NCBI GenBank assembly: GCA_036939975.1 | Contig: JALLPB010000517.1 | Coordinates: 1 to 15,061 of the forward strand | From: Cyclostephanos tholiformis | Taxonomy: Eukaryota; Bacillariophyta; Thalassiosirophyceae; Thalassiosirales; Thalassiosiraceae | DNA length: 15,061 nucleotides | Direction: 5' to 3' | In this document: positions 1-6,702 of the stretch, one piece after another | Layout of the letters: each line of letters starts with the position of its first letter | Position numbering within the stretch: the first letter of the stretch is position 1 | Notes under the pieces: generated by a model | The model's database searches: none | What the model was told of the DNA's origin: nothing | The model's input: only the letters and a program-made list of their open reading frames with translations | Program-made: the position numbers and the translations under genes

Positions 1-879
1 CACGACATTGTCGGCTGAAAATTGCCGACACCGACATCCGACATGCGCAACTAAGGCTACCATGGGGCCACACTCCTGGCAACAAAGCACACAACAATCA
101 ACTAACATACTATGCAAAAGGTATTAGTTGTTAAGACAAAAAAAATATCAACATTACTATTTTTATGACCTATTGTTATATCACGATGCATCACCAAATC
201 GATGCAATAGATCATAATCAGTTGTGTTGGTCGTACCCCCAATGTGGAGCACCGGAGGCAATAATGACCAGGCAGATACGTTGTAAATCCCCCCCCTAAT
301 GAATCGTGCACATGGATTGCCATGCCATCCATCCTGGAGAGCATGGCGGTAGAAATCACTGAGGTATTGTTTGGCACTCCAGATTTTCGGCCCATAATGG
401 CCTTAAGTATGGTATGGTAGGTGTGCGTGTTCGCATGAGCACCAAGATTTTTGCATGGTTAGTCTGTAGGACCATGTCTTAGGGTGTGAAACCCCGCTTT
501 TCAGGTCGGGCGAGTGACTTTAAGGCCTGGTAACCATATGGTACCTGACCCCCGACAGTAAATCCAAGTAGCAAGGATAAGGGCGAATACGGCGCATTGC
601 CAAGCGTGACTATATGAACGAGGACGATGATGACATGGATGAAACGAATGAATTTGTTTGGAAATGCTGTCCGAGGAAACGGGGATGGGTAATGATATTG
701 GTACAAGCCTCCTTGAAGATGATCATTTAAGTTACTTATTTCAACCGTCGTTTGTTCGATAACAATCGTTGACATAAGTACGTAGGTTCAAAACGCAATC
801 CCGACCAGACCTCTCCCGAAATATCGCTGAAAAATCATTACGTACTGCATAGATCGTTCATATCCATCAATATTTTCAT
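1..879. other. Region without a supported gene
   Basis: I see no recognisable gene here. Two minus-strand open frames are present. The one at 102-395 (97 codons) has no family signature. The one at 479-775 (98 codons) begins MSTIVIEQTT and has one hydrophobic stretch (FIRFIHVIIVLVHIVTLG) that could be a membrane helix. It starts about 105 bp beyond the ferredoxin stop codon on the same strand. Neither has a recognisable motif, and open frames of this length arise by chance. A small inverted repeat lies at 9-30 and is listed separately. Confidence 0.4.
9..30. repeat. Short inverted repeat followed by CCGACA repeats
   Basis: TGTCGGC (9-15) and GCCGACA (24-30) are perfect 7-bp inverted arms around an 8-nt spacer. 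The right arm opens a run of three CCGACA copies starting at 25, 31 and 38. It could be a protein-binding palindrome or the edge of a mobile element that continues off the window. There is no supporting element sequence inside the window. Confidence 0.4.
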
Positions 880-1558
880 TCATTTGACCTCCAACCCCTT
901 CTCTTGCAGGCTCTTCAGCCGTGGCATCGGCGGGACCTTGCCCACGCACGCCTTGATACGCGATCCGCCAACGCTTACCGTGCACGAGCCGCAGTCTCCC
1001 CTGTTGGGGATATATTAACGTGGTTATTACGAGCTTTTGCTGTTAGGTGCATGGGGAAGGAAGGCAAATGAAGAAATGTCCTCATCGTAATTGACCGAGA
1101 TTCTGGAAGAGAAAGTTGTCGGTCGGGATGTGTTCCTCGGGTCACACGTGAAAAAAAATCATGGAATAAGTATCATAATCATCGACGTGACTCTCCCGCG
1201 CTCCCTCCATCCCTTTCTCCCCATTCCCCCCCACCTTCCTACACCCTCCCTCCTCCCTTTATCTCTCTATCTCTTACCTTTTGCAGGAATATTTGGGTTT
1301 CACGCCGAGTTTTTCGCACGCGGTCTTGAGGGGCGTGCCCTCCGGCACGTCGATCTTCTTCCCGTTGGACGTTAGGACCGTCATGCGCAAATGGGTGGTG
1401 CGACGGCACGATGATGACGACCTCCTCGCTACTACCGGTGGAACGTCGGACGATGAACGACGGTCGTATACGGAGAACGCGAGCGCTGTACGTCCGAGTA
1501 GGAGGAGGGCGGTTAACAGCGAGAGGGCCGCGGTGGATATTAATGAGAATCTTGGCAT
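880..1558 (-). CDS. Plastid-targeted [2Fe-2S] ferredoxin-like protein, two exons
   Basis: Spliced on the minus strand from 1558-1278 and 1000-880, giving 133 aa. The donor reads AG/GTAAGAG and the acceptor CCCCAACAG/GGGAG; splicing joins Arg94 and restores an open frame to a TGA at 880-882. Residues 1-27 are a hydrophobic signal peptide ending ALA, with Phe28 directly after it. That matches the diatom plastid leader (ASAFAP-like), and a Ser/Arg-rich transit-like segment follows (28-58). The mature part begins near MTVLTSNGKKIDVPEG and has a beta-grasp ferredoxin look. Cluster ligands are Cys92, Cys97, Cys100 and Cys112, spaced C-x4-C-x2-C-x11-C. Plant-type photosynthetic ferredoxins have about 29 residues before the fourth Cys, so this is not PetF; the short spacing resembles the SdhB/FrdB 2Fe-2S domain. 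It is probably an electron carrier or cluster protein in the plastid stroma; its partner is unknown. Confidence 0.85.
1001..1277 (-). other. Intron of the ferredoxin-like gene (277 bp)
   Basis: A GT-AG intron in phase 2, cutting the codon for Arg94 between the first and second cluster cysteines. On the transcript strand the part nearest the donor (about 1262-1195) is almost pure purine with many GGG tracts and one run of seven G. The acceptor side is AT-rich and ends in CCCCAACAG. Retaining the intron would end the protein directly after CKR, because the donor itself supplies a TAA stop. Confidence 0.85.
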
Positions 1559-2043
1559 TTTCGTCTTCGGGAAGGTATGTTATATATTTCGGTTGTGCCC
1601 CACCTTCGACTTATGTTATTATTACCATATGATTCGACTCCCGTTGGATGAACTTCGATGCCGCGCCTGGCCTATTGGTGCGAGTTATCCTCTTCGCCCC
1701 TCCTTGGCTAGATAGCCGCTTGTTACGATAAAGTACTTATAAGACGCGACTGACGCGACTGACGTTCACCTTCCCCTCACATCTCACTGTGATGAACGCG
1801 GTCCTTTCCCAACCGTGTTCTAATTGGGAGTCCGGTCTGGACTTCGCTCGGCTGGATTAGACAGAATAGAGCTACTATCTACTAGGTAGTACTTAGCACC
1901 CTCGAGTTTGTGTCAGAACCCCCCATTCAGTGGATGGAACCCGCTTCGAGCTCCTCTCCTCTCCGCGGCGGCGCGCGACGGGACCTCTCGACCGTAGTCT
2001 TACACCCAAAGGTGACATCGTCGTTCGTTTTCGATGGGATGAT

Positions 2044-2057
2044 CCCCCCCCCCCCCC
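2044..2057. repeat. C14 homopolymer
   Basis: Fourteen consecutive C residues. Long C tracts are prone to length errors in sequencing and can form i-motifs (or G-quadruplexes on the other strand). Confidence 0.9.
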
Positions 2058-2127
2058 GTCTTCTGGTCGGTGGCGACTTTTTCTTTTCACGCGATCCGAG
2101 GTTTTATAATCTCGGGCGTCGGACGCG

Positions 2128-2155
2128 CCCCCCCCCCCCCTCCTGGGGGGGGGGG
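2128..2155. repeat. C13-TCCT-G11 palindrome
   Basis: Thirteen C (2128-2140), the spacer TCCT and eleven G (2145-2155) form a near-perfect palindrome. In single-stranded form it could fold as an 11-bp all-GC hairpin. It lies about 85 bp from the C14 run and 200 bp from the G24 run, so the three form a cluster. Confidence 0.9.
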
Positions 2156-2351
2156 TACACGGAAGGGGGAGGGGGGAGAGCTCTTGGTCGAGTTACGCGG
2201 GATACCGATAGAGCGCATTATTTATCTGGCCCTTCGATAACGATCCCAGCTTTATTTTGCTTTAGGTTCGACTCGGGTTGAGGTAGGTCACTTTTTCGTC
2301 CGATTTTCTCCGTCGTTGTTGTTGTTGTTTCTGTAATGGTGATATCGTCGA

Positions 2352-2375
2352 GGGGGGGGGGGGGGGGGGGGGGGG
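2352..2375 (+). repeat. G24 homopolymer with flanking GA repeat
   Basis: Twenty-four consecutive G followed by a (GA)n-rich stretch to about 2395. Shortly after, at about 2427-2447, is a GAC trinucleotide repeat. The tract can form a G-quadruplex and its true length is uncertain in any assembly. Confidence 0.9.
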
Positions 2376-2463
2376 AGAGAAAGAGAGAGAGAGAGAAAAA
2401 AGCCGGTCGGATCGGAGAGGAGGATGCGACGACGACGACGACGACGGGAAATCTCAGGGACAA

Positions 2464-2826
2464 TTAGCCTGCCTCCATTTTTTTTTTCTCCGCGTGCGTA
2501 CACGCGACTCGGAGAAAAAAAAGAAAATGCCACCCGTGCATATTATCCATGGGAGCCAGGTTGACACCCCTGAATAGGAATGCAAGTTCCGGAGATGTTT
2601 CGTGGATGCGGAGTATTTCCGCATCCCCGATTTTTTCCGGGACGATTTTCACGGCTGCGAGATCTTCATCTGGCGTTTCCCCTCTTTTAGAGATGCACGT
2701 ATGACCCAATAAAATGGCGTTATTATTATTCGTCGTTTGCATCGCGGGGAGGGACAGGCCACTTTTCGTGATACATATTTTATTTTGGACAGATGAAGAA
2801 GGAGACGGTGGTTGATTCTTTGCCAT
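2464..2826 (-). CDS. Hypothetical protein, 120 codons, weakly supported
   Basis: An open frame from ATG at 2826 to a stop at 2464. I recognise no family. Residues from about 50 to 100 look more protein-like than the surroundings, with mixed charged and hydrophobic residues (for example VKIVPEKIGDAEILRIHE and LAFLFRGVNLAPM). The last 18 codons run through the 2480-2522 inverted repeat and are probably not genuine coding. If real, the frame may be one exon of a longer gene, but I found no convincing splice partner. It could also be a decayed fragment. Confidence 0.25.
   Translation of the reverse strand: MAKNQPPSPSSSVQNKICITKSGLSLPAMQTTNNNNAILLGHTCISKRGETPDEDLAAVKIVPEKIGDAEILRIHETSPELAFLFRGVNLAPMDNMHGWHFLFFLRVACTHAEKKKMEAG
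2480..2522. repeat. Long inverted repeat with nested stem
   Basis: T8-CTCCG (2480-2492) pairs perfectly with CGGAG-A8 (2510-2522), giving 13-bp arms around a 17-nt loop. The loop contains a second small stem, CGTG-CGTA-CACG (2493-2504). The T and A runs flank the GC core on both sides, the geometry of a bidirectional terminator-like hairpin. A eukaryotic function is not established; a structured transcript end or a miniature element remnant are alternatives. Confidence 0.6.
2604..2626. repeat. Short perfect inverted repeat
   Basis: GGATGCGGA (2604-2612) and TCCGCATCC (2618-2626) are 9-bp perfect arms around GTATT. It lies inside the weak minus-strand frame 2464-2826. Confidence 0.6.
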
Positions 2827-2926
2827 AAGAAGTGCATTATATCATAATTTACATCGTCTCTGCTAAACTTTTCTTCTCGGTTTTCGTGTTATGTCCAAAT
2901 AAACAAGACGCTAAGCCCCCCCCAAA

Positions 2927-3190
2927 TTAGAGGATTTCGTGAAAAAAACGACCTTTGCCCACATCAGTGATAATGTGAATGATCCAAGCCGAGGGTGGTT
3001 TGGGAGTCAGACCATCCGACGTAATGCTCATTTTTCTTTCAAGGGGAGTGTCATGCCGCCGCCAGGGAGGGAGTACGATCGGACGACGTCGGACTTGCCG
3101 TCGGCCGCTTGACGAAAAGACCGCCGTGGCGATCGCCTGGTTCAGCATGGATTCGATGAGGTGCATGTACTTGAGGAAGGAGACGAACAT
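2927..3190 (-). CDS. Possible coding fragment, unrecognised
   Basis: An 87-codon minus-strand frame. The first part (MFVSFLKYMHLIESMLNQ) looks like an amphipathic helix, and the middle turns Arg/Pro-rich. No family is recognisable. A plus-strand frame of similar length (2979-3236) overlaps it, so strand is uncertain. It may be an exon or a decayed fragment; I would not build on it without transcript data. Confidence 0.15.
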   Translation of the reverse strand: MFVSFLKYMHLIESMLNQAIATAVFSSSGRRQVRRRPIVLPPWRRHDTPLERKMSITSDGLTPKPPSAWIIHIITDVGKGRFFHEIL

Positions 3191-3240
3191 ATCCGGTTCG
3201 ATTACAATGAGAATAGATCATGAGGTAATGGCATAACATT

Positions 3241-3769
3241 GATCAATTCTACCATCCACCCCACCTAGAGCTCACACCTCCGCGCGTTTCATCCCGTTCC
3301 TTCCTACTTACTCCCCGGCGATCTTTTCGCCCGATTTTCCTCCCTCTCCAATCATCGTCGTTCTCCCTTCGCCATCATCAGTGCCTCCGCCATCACATCA
3401 ATAGGGCAAGATCAACACAACCATCATGGATGGATCACATAAAAAGCAACGATCAAGACGAACCAAGACCAAAAGTACGATCAAGACTTAAACGTAAGAT
3501 TTTCTTGTGACTGCGATCAATTAGGGGGATCAATTATTGCAAGAGAACTTATGGTACCGCAAGCAAATTCTTGGGCAAGATCAAGAGAAGGTATGAATAG
3601 GATAGGAGGATCAAGAGAAAATGAATAGAACAATCATGACTGTTAATAATAAAAACAAAAGGAAAATCAAGCCAAAGTGTAGGTCGAAGCGAATTGAAGG
3701 AGTGAATATCTCTGCGTAGCAGCAGCGCCGTATTCTTTGATCTTAGGACACACCAAGACCACCATCATC
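3241..3769 (+). promoter_or_regulatory. Upstream region of the GH5 gene with clustered GATCAA words
   Basis: About 530 bp without a gene, directly ahead of the GH5 start codon. The left part (about 3250-3380) is pyrimidine-rich. The right part is purine/A-rich and contains GATCAA at 3410, 3451, 3479, 3515, 3528, 3579 and 3609, with one more at 3241. Several copies extend to GATCAAGA. The spacing is irregular, so this is not a simple tandem repeat. It may be a cluster of binding sites or a decayed repeat. No TATA box or initiator stands out. Confidence 0.35.
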
Positions 3770-4970
3770 ATGAACTCGTTCCTCCTGATGCTGTTGGCGA
3801 TCGCCGCGATGACTTTTCCAAGCAGCGGTGTCAAGTTGCCACTCTCGGTCATGAATGACCAGGTGGTGGATGGCGATGGATCAGTCTTCCAATTCAGGTG
3901 TGCGAATTGGGCTGGCCATATGGAGACTAACCTTCCGGAGGGCCTTCAACATCAGCCCCTCCAAAATATAGTTGACACGCTTGCATCCTCGGGCGCATTC
4001 AATTGCGTGCGCCTCAACTATGCCGTTGAGCTCTTCAGACATGACCGCCCGTCAGTCTCTAAGGACCTCCCTTGACGGCGCACTTGCGCCACACATTGCG
4101 CCGTTCGAGAAGCACAATCCGGAGCTAATCGACCTGCCGTTGCCAAAAGTCTTCGAGGCAGTGGTCAAAGCCCTCGCCTCTCGTGACCTGCTTGTCCTGA
4201 TTTCGAATCACGTCAGCAAGGCGGGCTGGTGCTGCTCGTTCACGGACGGCAATGGTTGGTTCAATGAGGGGCACTTCGACGTTACCTCCTGGATTTCGTC
4301 GCTGTCGAGTATGGCGTCGCTGCTTTCGCGGTACCCGTCAGCGGTTGCGTTTGACCTTCGTAATGAGCTTCGAACACACGTCCATGGTCGAGCCCGTCAG
4401 ATAAGCGACTGGATGAGGTACTTCTCCCAGGGCATTAACGCCTTGACCGAGCGTATCCCGAAGCGCTCATCTTCGTTAGCGCACTGGATTACGACCTCGA
4501 CTTCTCGTTCTTGGACGAGGGAAGGAACTCATGGGAATGGAACGACGTCAGCGAGCGCCTCAGGCACAGGCTCGTCTTCGAGGGACACATTAATACGTGG
4601 AGTGGGTTTGGAAATCCAACCGATGACTGCAGCGAAATGATGCCAGCTTTTCAACGGAGACTCGGATGGCCTCTAAGGAACAATCGGCCTCTTGTTATCA
4701 GCGAGCGAGTTCGGGCTTGACGTCGACCGTTTTCCCGAAAACACCCAGACCGACATGCAGTGGTTCAACTGCGTGAAGCGCTTTATCGTGGAACAGAAAC
4801 TTGGCTATGCCCACTGGATCCTCGATGGCTCATACTACATTCGCGATGGTCAACTGAATAATAAAGAAAGTTACGGCCTGCTAGAGGCCGATTGGTCAAA
4901 AATGAAGAAGAATGGAATCTTCGCTGAGTCCTTGGCGACGATCGAATGGATTGGTGGAGAATCACATCGG

Positions 4971-5384
4971 GATTGCTATCGTCAATCAGACATGATGTTG
5001 GTAGGTCGGGTCGAAATCTGGTGGGGACACGAAGAGGGTGACTCAGTTTGGGCCTGCAATGCATGGGTTCCTGAGTGTAACGGCGCTTGCGTTGTAAAAT
5101 CTCCTTGGAATTGCTATCGCAACGCGGATTTGATGTAGGTCGGTCGAGTTGAAATCTGGTGGGGACACGACGAGGGTGATGCAGCTTGGGCTTGCAATGC
5201 ATGGGTGCCTGAGTGTGCTGGTTCTTGTAACGTAAAATCTTATTGGGATTGCTATCATCAATCAGACTTGATGTTGGTGGGTCGCGTTGCAATTTGGTGG
5301 GGACACAAGGCCAACGATGCAGTTTGGGCCTGCAATTCATGGGTACCTGAGTGTGAAGGTGTTTGCACAATCGAACCCACCACA
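4971..5384 (+). repeat. Three tandem 138-bp units encoding WWGH modules
   Basis: Exactly in-register repeats begin at 4971, 5109 and 5247, each starting (G/A)ATTGCTATC. Each encodes 46 residues with four cysteines, the core VGRVEIWWGH, then WACN(A/S)W(V/M)PEC. The even Cys number and the secreted context suggest a small disulphide-bonded domain. Position after the GH5 catalytic domain suggests a carbohydrate-binding or wall-anchoring role, which is inference. Unit 2 carries the in-frame TAG. Confidence 0.9.
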
Positions 5385-5480
5385 ACCACTATCGAACCCA
5401 CCACAACTATGCCAACCACGGCCAAGCCTACATCGCGCAAGCCATCGACAAGCAAGCCATCGACACGCAAGCCAATTCAA
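5370..5480 (+). repeat. Short tandem repeats coding the Thr/Pro/Lys tail
   Basis: A 21-bp unit beginning ATCGAACCCACCACAAC occurs at 5370 and 5391. A 15-bp unit coding KPSTS/KPSTR follows near 5450-5480. The product is a Thr/Pro-rich then Lys/Ser/Thr/Pro-rich linker-like tail, typical of O-glycosylated extracellular proteins. Confidence 0.8.
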
Positions 5481-5489
5481 CAATTCTGA

Positions 5490-6086
5490 GAAGGGCTTAT
5501 CAGTTGCCCTAGGCTCGGGATGATAAAAGATACTAACAAATTGCTTTTATCAGAGCAGTTGTAAGGAACATTTTTTGAACATTAATACTTCAGTTGCACA
5601 CGGACTAGCTATCAACCATCATCACACCAATCCGAATTAGTCTAAGTAAATCCATGTTAGCCGTAGGAGGAGGATTGGAATTTCATTTCATTAAAAGCAT
5701 CTCATTATAATCGTAAGGATGTCGTACTGTCGATAACAATTATTTATTTGATCGTCTTCCCATGGTGATACATTCTGCTCTCGTTGTGTGTTTGTATTAT
5801 TTTATCAGTAAAGACTTACACGTGGAGGGCAGGGACAAATCGCAAAACAATCATCATACCTCTCATAAAAATATCCCATTGCGCATAATAATCATCACTT
5901 CCCGTCCAATCCCCGTCCTCGCTCCTTGGGAACAACGGGGTTGATGTGACCAGCTTAACCCCCAATTTTGCATCCCTCGACAATATTCCCGTGAACGAAC
6001 CCCCTCGCATGCACGCCGAATCGCCCCAACGGAGGAGATAGACGGAGAGAGAGAGAGAATCGACGAAGGGGAAAAAAACAAAAAAA
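5490..6086. promoter_or_regulatory. Intergenic region and 5' leader of the phosphatase gene
   Basis: About 600 bp with no supported gene. The left part is AT-rich and presumably contains the 3' end of the GH5 transcript. The right end is the 5' leader of the phosphatase gene: a GA-repeat (about 6044-6057) and an A-rich stretch (AAAAAAACAAAAAA) directly before the ATG at 6087. No clear TATA element was found. Confidence 0.4.
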
Positions 6087-6665
6087 ATGAAACGACGACA
6101 ACTTCGCACCGACGACGCGCCGACGCCGACGCCGCCTTCTCCGACGAAGACGAGGAGACTTCCGCTTTCGTCGTCGTTCTCGTCACTCCTCGCGATCTTC
6201 CTCGTCGTCGTCGTCGTCGTCGTCGTCTCCTTCGACCTCGTCCTTTCGGCCCGTGCCGCCCGCCTGCCCTCGATGACGCGTCGTGCGTCGTCGACCGCCG
6301 CGACGACGACGACGACGACGACGATCGTCGCGGCGGCGACGGCGGTGGCGGCCGCTCTTGGGCCGTCGATCGTCGGAATTTCCCGCGGTGGCGGGGACGG
6401 CGACGGCAACGGGGGGGGGATCGAGGAGCGGGCAAACGAGGACGGGGCGGACGAAAGGCGGGGACGACGACGACGACCGGGCGCGTGGGACGAAGCGACG
6501 TTGCGGAAATATCGCGCATCGGGGGATGACGATGACGCAGCCGTCGTCGGCGTCGGGGCCGACTCAACGACGACGACGACGACGACGACGACCAAAAAGA
6601 GGAGGAGGGGGAGACGACGTCGAGACTCCGCCGCGACGGACAATCCCCTTGACGATCCCAATGTT

Positions 6666-6702
<37 letters not shown>

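Larger units (their letters stand above)
1559..2463. other. Intergenic region rich in homopolymer tracts
   Basis: About 900 bp upstream of the ferredoxin-like gene with no convincing coding sequence. Open frames here are driven by C, G and GAC tracts. A short tandem repeat (GACGCGACT-like units) lies at 1742-1763. The strong C and G runs are listed separately. The 5' UTR and promoter of the ferredoxin-like gene must lie at the left end of this stretch, but I see no clear promoter element. Confidence 0.5.
3770..5489 (+). pseudogene. Secreted glycoside hydrolase family 5 (cellulase-like), disrupted
   Basis: The ATG at 3770 opens a signal peptide (MNSFLLMLLAIAAMTFPSSG). GH5 landmarks follow in shifting frames: NWAG and VRLNYAVELF near the N-terminus, NHVSKAGWCC in the middle, the acid/base Glu in LRNE (GAG 4365-4367), and the nucleophile in SEFG (about 4703-4709). 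Then come three 46-residue repeats and a Thr/Pro/Lys tail to TGA 5487-5489. Four lesions break it. An extra C in CCC 4069-4071 leads to TGA at 4073. A base appears lost near 4449-4456. A 4-bp GCGA duplication (4701-4708) lies at the nucleophile. A T-to-A change makes TAG at 5136-5138 where sister repeats have TTG. Lesions are small and lack splice signals, so they are not introns. It would have hydrolysed beta-glucans outside the cell; it is now probably a pseudogene, unless the draft assembly is at fault. Confidence 0.82.

Noticed and set aside
1281..1715. A 144-codon plus-strand frame
   Set aside because: It is antisense to exon 1 of the ferredoxin-like gene and has no motif of its own.
2218..2533. 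Two minus-strand frames of 81 codons with poly-Pro
   Set aside because: Their length comes from the G24 tract and GAC repeat; no protein-like segment exists outside these.
3972..4640. The 222-codon frame as an independent gene
   Set aside because: Its middle portion is GH5 sequence that continues in another frame on both sides; its ends are off-frame translation beyond the frameshifts.
4060..4720. Introns as the explanation for the GH5 frame changes
   Set aside because: Homology is continuous across each shift with changes of one to four bases; there is no room for an intron and no GT-AG pair.
4783..5385. A 200-codon minus-strand frame with internal repeats
   Set aside because: Its periodicity comes from the 138-bp units of the GH5 gene on the plus strand. 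Only the plus strand shows conserved cysteines, tryptophans and GH5 motifs.
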